A stretch of DNA of 64,000 nucleotides from Bog-756 sp963701325 (GTDB lineage Bacteria > Actinomycetota > Acidimicrobiia > Acidimicrobiales > RAAP-2): contig OY969604.1 of the NCBI GenBank assembly GCA_963701325.1, positions 310,001-374,000 of the forward strand. The letters are read 5' to 3'. The notes below the pieces were generated by a model that was not told the origin of the DNA, made no database searches, and worked only from the letters and a program-made list of their open reading frames with translations. Shown piece after piece: positions 1-13,684 of this stretch (position 1 is its first letter; each line of letters starts with the position of its first letter). Position numbers and translations under genes: made by a program.

Positions 1-4436
<4,436 letters not shown>

Positions 4437-4503
4437 CGGGTCGCTCCAACGGGGGATGTGGATCTACCGCTCGGGACGACGTTGGCCCATGCGTGGTCGG
4501 AGA

Positions 4504-4534
4504 ATTGTACACGCCCGAGTGGCTGGTCGGGCAA
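4504..4534 (-). promoter_or_regulatory. Candidate gltB promoter
   Basis: On the minus strand there is a good -10 hexamer TACAAT (4504-4509) and a weak -35-like TTGCCC (4529-4534) with a long 19-base spacer. It would give gltB a leader of about 60 bases. The -10 is convincing, the -35 is not. Confidence 0.45.
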
Positions 4535-4591
4535 GGAATTCGACCAGCACGCGGCCATGCGGGACGGGCCGTCGGTCTCCACGTGGCGCCC

Positions 4592-4597
4592 TAGCAT
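4592..4597 (+). promoter_or_regulatory. -10 element for a leaderless thiO transcript
   Basis: TAGCAT ends 6 bases before the thiO ATG, so transcription would begin at or next to the start codon. No Shine-Dalgarno sequence is present. The same arrangement recurs before other genes in this window. Confidence 0.5.
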
Positions 4598-4603
4598 GGC
4601 CCC

Positions 4604-5865
4604 ATGCCTGACCGCTCCCCCGACGAGGTCGTGGTGGTCGGCGGTGGGATCATCGGCCTCTCGATCGCCTGGCGTGCCGGGTCCTCGGGTCTCGCGGTGA
4701 CCGTGATCGACCCCGCCCCCGGCCACGGAGCGACCTGGGCGGCGGCCGGCATGCTGGCCCCGGTCGGTGAGGCCCACTTCGGCGAGGAGCGGCTGGCCCG
4801 ACTCGACATGGCTGCCGCCAGGGCCTGGCCGGCGTTCGCCGGCGCCCTCGAGGACGCATCCGGAATGCACATCGGGTACCTGCCCACGGGCACGCTGTTC
4901 GTGGCGGTCGATCCCTCCGACCGGGCCGCGGTCGACCGCGAGCTCGCCTTCCGCCTCTCGCTCGACCTGGCCGCCGACCGCCTGGGCGGGAGCGCCTGCC
5001 GTGCGGCCGAGCCGCTCTTGAGCCCCGGTGTCTCCGGGGGAGCCGAGCTGCCCGAGGATCACCAGGTCGACAACCGTCTGGCCGCCGAAGCGCTCCTGGT
5101 CGCCTGCCGGTCTGCCGGGGTCTCCTTCCTTCCGGACCAGGTCCGCTCGATCGGTGTGGCCCGCGGTCGGGTGACGGCCGTCGAAGTGAGTGGCGGCGAA
5201 CGCCTCCCCTGCGACACGGTGGTATTGGCCGCGGGCAGTGCCTCCGGCACGATCGCCGGTCTGCCCGAGGGGGTGCGGCCCCCGGTCCGCCCGGTGCGCG
5301 GGGCAACCCTCCGGCTCCGCGCCCCGGGGATGCGCCGCGCCTCCGGCGCACGGTGCGCGGCCTGGTCCACGGGCGGTCCTGCTACCTGGTGCCGAGGAGC
5401 AACGGGACCGTCGTGGTCGGGGCGACCGTCGAGGAGCGGGGGTTCGACCTCTCGTTGACGGTGGGCGCGGTCGGCGACCTGATCGAGGACGCCCGGCGCC
5501 TGGTGCCTGCGCTGGAGGAGTACGTGGTGGACGAAACCGCCGTCGGGCTCCGGCCGGGATCGCCGGACAACGGCCCCATCGTGGGTACCACCGGGCTGGA
5601 CGGTCTCCTCCTGGCCACCGGCCACTACCGCAACGGCATCCTGTTGGCGCCGGTGACCGCGGAGGAGGTGCTCGGGCTCCTCGGTGGTGGGCCGAGCCCC
5701 GTGGAGCACGGCTCAGCCGGCGCCCGCGGCGCCTTCGACTGCTTCCGGCCCGACCGCTTCCACTCGCTCCCCGTTGCCGACCGTCCACCCGAACCGGCGG
5801 CGGATCCACCGGTGCCCACCGTCGCCAACGGACGCGGGACGGTCTCGTTCCACCCGGCACGGTGA
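4604..5865 (+). CDS. thiO: Glycine oxidase ThiO (FAD), with one frameshift
   Basis: FAD-dependent glycine oxidase of the DAO family. It makes the iminoglycine used by ThiG to build the thiazole ring of thiamine. The N-terminus has the dinucleotide-binding glycine motif VVVGGGIIGLSIAWR, followed by the ThiO-type ATWAAAGMLAP stretch; the C-terminal half contains LRPGSPDNGPIVG and TGHYRNGILLAP, typical of the family. The frame changes around 5325-5355: one base seems to be missing after ccccgggg, and restoring it joins the two halves into a protein of about 420 residues. It overlaps thiS by four bases (GTGA) and heads a thiO-thiS-thiG-thiD operon. I take the frameshift as a probable sequence error, since the downstream genes are intact and coupled. 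Confidence 0.88.
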
Positions 5866-6068
5866 GCCTCCCGATCACCCTCAACGGCGAGCCCGTCGAG
5901 GCGACGCCGGGGACGTCACTCGCCGATCTGGTCGCCGCCAGATGCCCGTCCCCCGCGGGGGTCGCGGTTGCCGTCAACGGGGAGGTCGTCCACCGGGGGG
6001 TCTGGGAGGCCACCGCGGTGCGGGCAGGCGACGCCGTGGAGATCGTGACCGCCGCGGCGGGTGGCTGA
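5862..6068 (+). CDS. thiS: Sulfur carrier protein ThiS
   Basis: A 68-residue ubiquitin-fold sulfur carrier. Its C-terminal glycine is adenylylated and converted to the thiocarboxylate that donates sulfur to ThiG. The protein starts with GTG at 5862, overlapping the thiO stop codon, and reads VSLPITLNGEPVE. It ends in the diagnostic Gly-Gly (TAAAGG). Size, the VAVAVNGEVV core and position between thiO and thiG all fit ThiS. Confidence 0.93.
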   Translation: MSLPITLNGEPVEATPGTSLADLVAARCPSPAGVAVAVNGEVVHRGVWEATAVRAGDAVEIVTAAAGG

Positions 6069-6135
6069 CGCCGGCGCCCTCCGGTCCGGCCGTCGGGGAA
6101 CGGCGCCGTCGCGAGCAGGGATACGGTGACTGGCG

Positions 6136-6918
6136 ATGGTCACCGATCCCCACGATCCCCTGGTGATCGCCGGCACGGTCATCGAGTCGAGGCTCCTGGT
6201 GGGCACCGGGGGCATGGCCAGCCCGGAATCGCTGACCGACGCACTGGTCGCGTCGGAGACCGCGCTGGCCACGGTGGCCGTCCGGCGGGTCGATCCCTCC
6301 ACCCGCCACTCCCTGGTCGACCTCATCACCGGCCTCGGCATCCGGATCCTGCCCAACACCGCAGGGTGCTTCACCGCCGCCGACGCGGTGCTCACCGCGA
6401 GGCTGGCCCGTGAGGCGTTCGGGACCGACTGGGTCAAGCTCGAGGTCATCGGTGACGACCGGACCCTGCTTCCCGATGCCGTCGAGCTCGTGGACGCAGC
6501 AGAGCAGCTGGTCGACGACGGGTTCGTGGTGCTGCCCTACTGCGGAGACGATCCGGTGGTCGCCCGTCGGCTCGAGCAGGTGGGGTGCTCGGCGGTCATG
6601 CCGCTCGGATCGCCGATCGGCTCCGGGCTGGGCATTCGCAACCCCCACAACATCGAGCTCATCGTCGAGGCTGCCCGCGTCCCGGTCGTCCTCGACGCCG
6701 GCATCGGTACCGCTTCGGACGCCTGCCTGGCCATGGAGCTCGGCTGCGACGCGGTCATGGTGGCCTCGGCCATCACCCGTGCCGCGTTGCCCGCACTGAT
6801 GGCCGCCGGCATCCGTGACGCGGTCCGCGCCGGCCGTGCGGCACGGACCGCCGGTCGGATCTCGCGTCGGTTCCACGCCGAGGCATCCTCGGCGTTCGAG
6901 GGGATGGTCGAGAGGTGA
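6136..6918 (+). CDS. thiG: Thiazole synthase ThiG
   Basis: A TIM-barrel enzyme of 260 residues that joins deoxyxylulose 5-phosphate, iminoglycine and ThiS thiocarboxylate into the thiazole phosphate. The Schiff-base lysine lies in DWVKLEVIGD. Other family signatures are LLVGTGG near the start, ILPNTAGC, CSAVMPLGSPIGSGLGI and VVLDAGIGTASDA. The length is normal. A 67-base gap separates it from thiS, and its stop overlaps the thiD start (GTGA), so the four genes are probably co-transcribed and translationally coupled. Neither ThiC nor ThiE is in the window. Confidence 0.96.
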   Translation: MVTDPHDPLVIAGTVIESRLLVGTGGMASPESLTDALVASETALATVAVRRVDPSTRHSLVDLITGLGIRILPNTAGCFTAADAVLTARLAREAFGTDWVKLEVIGDDRTLLPDAVELVDAAEQLVDDGFVVLPYCGDDPVVARRLEQVGCSAVMPLGSPIGSGLGIRNPHNIELIVEAARVPVVLDAGIGTASDACLAMELGCDAVMVASAITRAALPALMAAGIRDAVRAGRAARTAGRISRRFHAEASSAFEGMVER

Positions 6919-7769
6919 GCAGGACCCCGACCCCGCCGGTTGCCCTGGCCATCGGCGGGTCCGACTCCGGGGCGGGCGCCGGGATCCAGGCCGACCTCAA
7001 GGCGATGAGCGCGCTCGGGGTGTTCGCGGCCACAGCGGTCACCGCGGTCACCGCCCAGAACTCGACCGCGGTCGTCGACGTCCACCCCGTCCCGGTCCGT
7101 GTGGTCGACGCGCAGATCACGGCAGTGCTGGCCGACCTGCCGGTCGCCTCGGTCAAGACCGGCATGCTCGGATCGTCCGAGACGATCGCGCTCGTCGCGG
7201 AGCGGGCCGCCGCCGGTGACCTACCGCTCCTGGTGGTCGACCCGGTGATGGTTGCCTCGACCGGACGTCCCCTGCTCGACGCAGACGGTCTCGCCCTCTA
7301 CCGCGATCTCCTCCTCCCCCACACCCTGGTGCTGACGCCCAACCTCTGGGAGGCAGCGATGCTCGCCGGCGTCGAGCCCCCGAGCGTGTGCGACCTCGAG
7401 GGAATGGTCTCGCTCGCCCGGCGGATCCACGAGCTCGGACCCGGATGGGTGCTGGTCAAGGGCGGTCACCTCCCCGGGGTCCACGATCCAAAGGGGGGGG
7501 GCGGACCCGGACTCGTGGCCGATGTCCTCTTCGACGGCCGGGAGGTGACCGTCCTCGAGGAGCCCCGGGTCACCACGAGGAACAACCACGGCACCGGGTG
7601 CACCCTCTCGGCCGCGATCGCCGCCCGGCTCGCCGCCGGCTCTGAGGTGCCCGACGCGGTCGACGCAGCCAAGCGCTTCGTCCACAGGGCGCTCGAGGGG
7701 GCCGCCGGCTGGGACCTCGGCCGGGGCCATGGCCCGCTCGACCCGTTCGGCTGGGCCTCGCCTCACTGA
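6915..7769 (+). CDS. thiD: Hydroxymethylpyrimidine/phosphomethylpyrimidine kinase ThiD
   Basis: A ribokinase-fold kinase of 284 residues that phosphorylates HMP and HMP-phosphate, the pyrimidine half of thiamine. The N-terminal AIGGSDSGAGAGIQADLK is the substrate-binding signature of ThiD. VVDPVMVASTG and the anion-hole motif NNHGTGCTLSAA (catalytic Asp position replaced by Cys, as is usual for ThiD) are both present. A G-rich run near 7494-7501 gives KGGGGPG inside the protein and keeps the frame. The start GTG overlaps the thiG stop. It is the last gene of the thi cluster and is followed by a strong hairpin. Confidence 0.95.
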   Translation: MSRTPTPPVALAIGGSDSGAGAGIQADLKAMSALGVFAATAVTAVTAQNSTAVVDVHPVPVRVVDAQITAVLADLPVASVKTGMLGSSETIALVAERAAAGDLPLLVVDPVMVASTGRPLLDADGLALYRDLLLPHTLVLTPNLWEAAMLAGVEPPSVCDLEGMVSLARRIHELGPGWVLVKGGHLPGVHDPKGGGGPGLVADVLFDGREVTVLEEPRVTTRNNHGTGCTLSAAIAARLAAGSEVPDAVDAAKRFVHRALEGAAGWDLGRGHGPLDPFGWASPH

Positions 7770-7840
7770 GCGCGGCACCGGCGGCGGGAATTCAGGAGCT
7801 GGGAGGGTGCGCTGACGAGAGCAACCGGGCCCGAACATGC

Positions 7841-7871
7841 CAGTGGCCGGGTCGTGACGACCCGGCCACTG
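7841..7871. terminator. Perfect GC-rich inverted repeat, likely terminator
   Basis: A near-perfect palindrome with 15-base arms around a single base (arm CAGTGGCCGGGTCGT). It lies between the ends of two convergent genes, thiD (plus) and the phospholipase C-like gene (minus), so it can act in both directions. There is no T tract, as is common in high-GC actinomycetes. The rest of the 7770-8056 gap holds an AT-richer patch near 7975-8045 with no gene I can recognise. Confidence 0.65.
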
Positions 7872-8056
7872 CCCCCCTGGAACCCCCCCGGATTCACAGG
7901 AATCACTCGCCGTCGCCGGCGGGAGCGCCCCTCCTCATGACGGTCGTACCACCCCGTCGATGCTGCAGTGCATTGTGAGGTATCGCATCTCAAATGTAAA
8001 CATTCGATGAAGGCCTCTCACTGAGAGCGCTCAGATAACTTCTCTCCGTGAGCAGA

Positions 8057-9433
8057 TCAGTGAGCGGGCAGCACCGCGCCGGCTGGGGGGATCGTCCCCG
8101 GACCGGTCGACTGGCAGGAGGCACGCAGCGCAGGGTCGGCGGGCGCCGCCAGGGCCGGCGGGTGGAGGAAGTGCGGTGCCGCGTGGAAGTCGACCATGTC
8201 GAGGAGGTCGTTCGCCGCGGCGTCCCGGCGGGTGAGCGCGGGCAGGTTCCACTTGGTCTCGACCAGGCGGAGCACCGAGGTGTGGTCGTAGACCGTCGAG
8301 GACACGTGGTCGGGGCGGGCATAGGGACTCACCAGACCGGCCGGGACCCGGAACCCGTACCGGTCGAAACTGCCGGGCAGCTCACCGGCAGACAGCGCCG
8401 GCGGGACGTCGTCGGGGGTGACCGCAGGCGGAGGAGGCACGTGGTCGAAGTAGCCGCCGTGCTCGTCGTAGCACCAGACCAGCAGGGACTTGGACCAGGC
8501 CGGGCCCGACGTCACCGCAGTGACCACCTCGGAGAGGAAGACGTCTCCGAACTGGATGTCCTGGGGGTCCTCCTCACTGGTGTGATCGAAGTCGGGATCG
8601 ACCAACGAGAACGACGGCAGCGTGCCGGCGCGGCAGTCGTCGAAGAAGTCGCCGATTGGTGCGAGACCGGCGTGGATCGACGGCTCGGAGTAGAGGGGAA
8701 GGTAGACAGCCGCCGTCGGGAGGGTCGAGTAGTAGTTCTTCCAGGTGATCCCCTGGCGGTTGAGCGCATCGAAGATCGTGCCGTTGGGCGGGAGTGCCAG
8801 CGGGAGGGTGTCGTCGACGAGACCGAGCGACGTGCCCGAGATGAGGTACCTGCGGTTCGGGTAGGTCTGGGCCAGCACCGAGCAGTGCCAGCGGTCGGCA
8901 AGGGGGTAGGTGCGGGCGAGCGAGCTCGTGAACGGCATGTCCGCCGGGGTCCAGTAGCCCATGGCCACCGGACCGGACCGGCTGATGACGAACCCCTGGT
9001 TGGTGCCGCCCGAGAACTGGATGTGCGAGTCGTTCCACGTCTGCGACGGCCGACCGCTCTGCTGGCACGGCGTGGGCATGTGGAAGGCCCGCACCAGGTC
9101 CCCGTGCCCGTCGGGGTTGGTCGGCGAGGGGCTCCCGTCTGCCGCCCGCGCCAGGCCGTCCCCACGGCCGAGCACGCCGAGCAGGTTGTCGAAGGAGTGG
9201 TTCTCCAACATCACGACCACGATGTGGTCGACCTCGGGGAGCATGTCGGTGCCGACCGGCACATCCGGCGCCGGGGGGATGCCGACCCCGCGGCGCGTCC
9301 CGCCGTTTGCCGGGCGTGTGGTCGTTGGCGTTGACCCGGAGGTCCCCCCGCAGGCGGCGAGCGCCGTGCCGGCGGCCAGCGCGGCCGTTCCGAGCAGGGC
9401 GCGCCGGCTGATCGGTCGAGGCGGCAAGGCCAC
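8057..9433 (-). CDS. Phospholipase C / acid phosphatase-family Tat lipoprotein
   Basis: A protein of about 458 residues from the phosphoesterase family that includes bacterial phospholipase C and acid phosphatase AcpA. It should hydrolyse phosphate esters outside the membrane. The N-terminus has a twin-arginine signal (SRRALLGTAALAAGT) with a lipobox LAAC, so it is probably exported folded and lipid-anchored. The family signature VVVMLENHSFDNLLG is near residue 65, and the second metal-site region YDEHGGYFDHVPPP lies in the C-terminal half. I chose the GTG at 9433 because GGAGG lies about 9 bases upstream and the Tat motif follows at once. Substrate cannot be told from sequence. Confidence 0.85.
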   Translation of the reverse strand: MALPPRPISRRALLGTAALAAGTALAACGGTSGSTPTTTRPANGGTRRGVGIPPAPDVPVGTDMLPEVDHIVVVMLENHSFDNLLGVLGRGDGLARAADGSPSPTNPDGHGDLVRAFHMPTPCQQSGRPSQTWNDSHIQFSGGTNQGFVISRSGPVAMGYWTPADMPFTSSLARTYPLADRWHCSVLAQTYPNRRYLISGTSLGLVDDTLPLALPPNGTIFDALNRQGITWKNYYSTLPTAAVYLPLYSEPSIHAGLAPIGDFFDDCRAGTLPSFSLVDPDFDHTSEEDPQDIQFGDVFLSEVVTAVTSGPAWSKSLLVWCYDEHGGYFDHVPPPPAVTPDDVPPALSAGELPGSFDRYGFRVPAGLVSPYARPDHVSSTVYDHTSVLRLVETKWNLPALTRRDAAANDLLDMVDFHAAPHFLHPPALAAPADPALRASCQSTGPGTIPPAGAVLPAH

Positions 9434-9568
9434 GGGGTCCGTCCTCCGCTCGGGCTCTCCGGGCACCGTGGCTCCTCCCGCTCGGTGGCACGCCGCGGCC
9501 GCTACGACAGGGCCGGTGGAGGGAGTGTATCCAGGCCCCACGCGCCAGGAGGGGCCGGTTGCCACCGG

Positions 9569-9574
9569 TAGCAT
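9569..9574 (+). promoter_or_regulatory. -10 element for a leaderless transcript
   Basis: TAGCAT ends 6 bases before the ATG at 9581, matching the arrangement at thiO. No ribosome-binding site lies between. Confidence 0.45.
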
Positions 9575-9580
9575 GGGCCC

Positions 9581-10225
9581 ATGGTGACCACGTCGGACGG
9601 TGCGCCGACCGCGCCCGTCGCAGCGGGGAGCGCGGACGGCGTCGACGGTCCCGAACCGGCCGCGCCGCTCTTCCAGCCAGTCTCGACGCGTGGGCCCGCG
9701 CTCATCGTCCTCGGCATCGCGGTCGGCATCCTCACCATCGGGATCGTCGCCTCGGCGCTCATCTCGGGCAGCGCGCCGGTGCTCACCCTCCGGCATGTGA
9801 CCCTTCCCGACGGCAGCACCGTTGCGCTCACCCCGGCCACCTCTGCGCTGCACGGCATCGTCGGCGACGGAGAGCCCCCAGCCGACATCCTCGGCAACCT
9901 CGCGGTGCCGACGGGAAGCCGGCTGAGCGGCACGATCGACTCGGATCAGGGAGTGTCCCAGTTCGACCGCACCGTGTCGTTCACCAGCCTGCTCGGCGCC
10001 TCGCAAGTGGTCGAGGTCTACCGGACGTTCCTGCCCCGGCTCGGGTGGCAGGTGCTCTACAGCGGCTCCGCTCCGCAGAAGGGTGCAGGGAGCACCGAGG
10101 TGCTCGCCAAGCACGGGAGCGGGGACGGGTACTACTGGGAGGTGGGAGTGGTGGTCTCCCCGACCACCAGCGCGGGCGTGACGCCGTTCTCGATGGAGCT
10201 CTACGAAGTCCCCGACGACAACTGA
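9581..10225 (+). CDS. Hypothetical single-pass membrane protein
   Basis: A 214-residue protein that I do not recognise. Residues 1-38 are Ala/Pro-rich and probably cytoplasmic. One transmembrane helix follows (about 40-62, ALIVLGIAVGILTIGIVASA). The remaining ~150 residues should lie outside the membrane as a small folded domain (VVEVYRTFLPRLGWQVLYSG, YYWEVGVVVSP) that resembles compact extracytoplasmic domains seen after one anchor. The ATG has a TAGCAT -10 box 6 bases upstream. Its 3' end overlaps the convergent glycosyltransferase gene by 25 bases. Confidence 0.7.
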   Translation: MVTTSDGAPTAPVAAGSADGVDGPEPAAPLFQPVSTRGPALIVLGIAVGILTIGIVASALISGSAPVLTLRHVTLPDGSTVALTPATSALHGIVGDGEPPADILGNLAVPTGSRLSGTIDSDQGVSQFDRTVSFTSLLGASQVVEVYRTFLPRLGWQVLYSGSAPQKGAGSTEVLAKHGSGDGYYWEVGVVVSPTTSAGVTPFSMELYEVPDDN

Positions 10226-11631
10226 ACCGCTCCCGCCCGGTCGTCGACCGGGTGATCGAACTCAGCGAGCGGGTCATCGGCGCGCTTCAGCATCCAGGCC
10301 CACACGAACAGGTTGATCGGGTAGAGCAGGTACCCGATCCGGGTGGCCGGCGCGAGCAGGATCGCCACCAGCATCACCCACCCGGTCAGCGCCGAGACGG
10401 CCGCGGCGTCCCGGGGCGGCGTGCGGACGAGCCGGCGGACGAGCACGGCGAGTCCGATCACCCCCACCGTCACCAGGTAGGGCCGGCGGACAGCCGGGAA
10501 CGCCGACACCAGGATGTGCCCGGGCAGGGCGCTGGCCGCCGGCGACGACACCCCGGCCAGACCCAACGGATACCGGACGACGTTGTCGATGAACGCGGAG
10601 GGGTTGCTGAGGGCCACCGGCAGGATGACCGGGACCACCAGCGCCAGGACGCCGAGCAGGTACCACCTCGTGGCCCTGCGGCCGGCCCGGTCGGTCGCGG
10701 CCCAGAGGGCCAGCACCACGAGCGGCCACGCGGTGAACTTGAGTGTCGACGCGGCGCCGAGCGCGAGGCCCGCCAGCAGCGGCCGCCGCCGCTGGAGCGC
10801 GACCAGGCCGAGGAGCATCAGGGCGACGACCGGCATGTCGTCCCCTCCGGTCGCCAGGGGAAGCGCCGCGCTCGGGAGCACCGTGAGCACCTGGAGCGCC
10901 CGGGTGCGGGCGTCGGTGGACGGACGCAGCCGGCTCAGCGCGAAGAGGGTGATCAGCACGGTCACGATGAGGAACTGGATCCGCGCATCGGTCAGGCGCG
11001 CCTCCACCTTGCTCACGCTCGAGAACCCGAAGACGACCATGCCGGGCAGGTAGGGGTAGTAGAGCTCGTAGACCGGCACCGCACTCTGGTGGATGAGGAT
11101 GTGCCCGTTCCGGTCGACCACCTGGTACGGGTCCTTGCCGTGGGCGGCCCGGACCCCGGCCCGCTCGACGACCAGGACCTCGGGCTGCACGTGGAGGGCG
11201 GCGTTTCCCTCGGACCGCCAGACCACCTCGAGGGCCAGCGGCACCACTGTCGCCCCGAACAACACGATGGCGAACGCAGCGATGCGGGCCGCCTTCCTGC
11301 CTCGATCCCGCTCCCGTGGTGCTCTGCCGGTGTCCTCCCGGGCGGCGGCGCCCCTGCGCATCCCGATCGCGACGACGCCCGTCAGCAGGGCGGCCACCGC
11401 GTACGGCACGACGGCCATCTGTCCCCACTGCCGGTAGAGGGGGATGCCCGCACCGAAGGCGGTGATCGCGGCGAAGATCGCCGACGCGGTGTAGAGGAAC
11501 GCGTCACGACCCTCGGGCGAAAGGGCCCGGACCCACTCGATCGGACCACTCCACGGCCCGGGGCCTGTGCCGGCTGCAGCCTCAGCCGGCACGGCGCCCG
11601 CCACGGAGTGCCGCGTCACGCCCTCGGTCAT
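10201..11631 (-). CDS. Polytopic membrane glycosyltransferase, DUF2029 (GT87-like)
   Basis: A 476-residue protein with about ten hydrophobic helices, resembling the GT87/DUF2029 polyprenyl-phosphate-dependent mannosyltransferases of actinomycetes. The extracytoplasmic loop after the third helix carries KDPYQVVDRNGHIL and VYELYYPYLPGM, which fit this class. TGGDDMPVVALML and STLKFTAWPLVVLALW lie in later helices. It probably transfers a sugar from a lipid carrier on the outer face of the membrane. The start is the ATG at 11631, within the 3' end of the peptidase gene (50-base overlap), so the two are likely co-transcribed. Acceptor and sugar are unknown. Confidence 0.75.
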   Translation of the reverse strand: MTEGVTRHSVAGAVPAEAAAGTGPGPWSGPIEWVRALSPEGRDAFLYTASAIFAAITAFGAGIPLYRQWGQMAVVPYAVAALLTGVVAIGMRRGAAAREDTGRAPRERDRGRKAARIAAFAIVLFGATVVPLALEVVWRSEGNAALHVQPEVLVVERAGVRAAHGKDPYQVVDRNGHILIHQSAVPVYELYYPYLPGMVVFGFSSVSKVEARLTDARIQFLIVTVLITLFALSRLRPSTDARTRALQVLTVLPSAALPLATGGDDMPVVALMLLGLVALQRRRPLLAGLALGAASTLKFTAWPLVVLALWAATDRAGRRATRWYLLGVLALVVPVILPVALSNPSAFIDNVVRYPLGLAGVSSPAASALPGHILVSAFPAVRRPYLVTVGVIGLAVLVRRLVRTPPRDAAAVSALTGWVMLVAILLAPATRIGYLLYPINLFVWAWMLKRADDPLAEFDHPVDDRAGAVQLSSGTS

Positions 11632-13667
11632 CACTGCCGGCGGTGGTACCGGGAGTGAACAGCGACCGGTAGAAGGAGAGCTCGAGCTCGAGGGCGGTCT
11701 CGATGGTCTCGGCCCGGCGGAAGCCGTGCGACTCTCCGGCGAACACCACGAGGCGACAGTCGACGCCTGCATCCGCCAGGCGTGCAGCGAACCCCTCGGA
11801 CTGGGAGGCGGGCACGACCGGATCGTCGGCCCCTTGCAGCAGCAGCACCCGCCCGGTCACACGATCGGGATGGTGGATCGGCGATCGGTCCCGGTAGCGG
11901 GTCGCCGCCGCCGGCAACGGGCCGACCAGACCGTCGAGGTACCGCGACTCGAAGTCGTGGGTGTCAGCAGCCAGGGCTTCGAGGTCGGTCACGCCGTACC
12001 AGGACACGGCGCCGGCGAACCGCCCTGACCGGACGAGGGCGCCGAGGGCGGTGAGCCCGCCCGCGCTCGTCCCCCGGATGGCCATCCGGGACCCGTCCAC
12101 CCTCCCCTCCCGGGCTAGTGCTTCGGCGAAGCCGATGCAGTCGTCGACGTCGTCCTCGCCCCACCGACCCCGGAGTTGGTCCCGGTACGCACGTCCGTAC
12201 CCCGTGCTCCCGCGGTAGTCGACGGCGGCGACTGCGATCCCCCTGCTCGTGAAGAACTGGACGACCGGGTCGTAACCCGCCTCGGCCGCCCCGGTCGGTC
12301 CACCATGGCAGAACACCACCAGCGGGGGCGGCCCACCGCCGGCCGCATCGACCACCGGATTGACCGGCTCGAAGAACTGCCCCGGAATGCGCCTGCCGCC
12401 AGGGAGCGCCAGGACCGGTCGGGCGACCGAGACCTCCCCTGCGGGGATGGTGACCCGCGGCGGGTCGGACAACCGACGGGATGGCCAGCGCGCCGTCGGG
12501 GTCGAGCTCGAGCACCACCTGGGCTTCGGTGGCCGTGGACCCGAGCACGACGATCGCACCCCCGGGCGCGCCGGCCACTCCCGCCAGGGTGACGCAGGGC
12601 TGCTCGATCGTCGACACCGTCCAACTCCCCGAGAGCGGGCCGGCGGGTCCGGGCTGCAGGAGCACCAGATCGTCACGGCCGTCACGACGCATCCGGGCCG
12701 CGATCGACCCGTCCTCGCGTTCAGCGAGGGTGGCCTGGCCGAACGCCCAGTCCGGCCCGTGGAACTCGGCTGCCAGATCCACCAGTGGCGGACCGGCCGG
12801 CGTCCCCCCGGACCCGACCCCGCCCCATGAGGACGGCGCCACCCGGTACGGGAGCCACCACCCGTTCCGGTCGTCGACCAGGAGCAGGCTCCCGTCCCGG
12901 CACCAGCGGGGCTGGCCGACGGCGATCCCCTCCCCTCCGGCCACCCGGCGCCTCGCACCCAGGCCGATCGTCGCCGCGTCCTCGGTCAACGGCGCGACCC
13001 ACACCGAGGAGCTGTCCCACGGCATCGAGGGGTGGTCCCAGCCCATCCACGCGAGCCAGCGGCCGTCCGGCGAGGGTCGGGGCGCGGCCACGAAGTCGTC
13101 GTCGCAGCAGAGGGGAACAGCCGGCGCGACACCGTCGACCGGCAGGGCCACGATGCGGTGGTCGGTGCCTTCGGCCCCCACCCGCTCGTCGACCGTGACG
13201 AACCACCGCCCCCCGGCCGTGAGGCGGCCATCGGCGTAGCGGACAGCTGCCGCTCCCGGACCCGGATCGGCCATGCCCGGCGCGTGCCGAACCGGGGATC
13301 CGGCATCGAGCACCAGACGATGCCATGCCTGGTCGGATTCGTCGACGTAGAAGAGGACACCACCGACCACCGTGGCCGCGCCCCCTCCGTACTCGTGGAC
13401 CCGGCTGCGGACGCTCACCCCAGGCGGTGAGCAGTCCCGGGGTGGCTCTCCCGGTGCCCGGCCCACGACCACCTGGCGCCCGCCCTCGTTCGGTCGGCTC
13501 TCGCTCCAGTAGACCGACCCGCCATCGGTCTGGAGTCCGCTCCGCGAGACCTTCCCGGCCGCCACCTCGGACGCCGACCAGGACGACGGCCACCAACCCG
13601 CCTTCGGAGGTGGGGCGGGTGCCCCGGTCGGGGTGGCCTCGATCGCATTCTCCCCGCTCATGGACAT
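11582..13667 (-). CDS. S9-family (prolyl oligopeptidase-like) peptidase, with one frameshift
   Basis: A serine peptidase of about 690 residues: an N-terminal beta-propeller and a C-terminal alpha/beta hydrolase domain. The propeller half runs from 13667 to about 12470; the catalytic half continues in another frame to 11582. One extra base near 12465-12480 explains the break. The catalytic residues are Ser in IRGTSAGGLTALG, Asp in LLLQGADDPVVP and His in FAGESHGFR; the oxyanion region VVFCHGGPTG is also present. It probably trims peptides in the cytoplasm, as no signal peptide is visible. The start may be the ATG at 13667 or 13661. It faces the divergent oxidoreductase gene across only 17 bases. 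Confidence 0.85.
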
Positions 13668-13671
13668 TCAG

Positions 13672-13677
13672 TACGGT
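13672..13677 (+). promoter_or_regulatory. -10 element for the leaderless oxidoreductase gene
   Basis: TACGGT ends 7 bases before the ATG at 13685. The whole spacer to the divergent peptidase gene is only 17 bases, so both promoters must overlap the opposite gene's coding start. Confidence 0.4.
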
Positions 13678-13684
13678 ACCCGTC

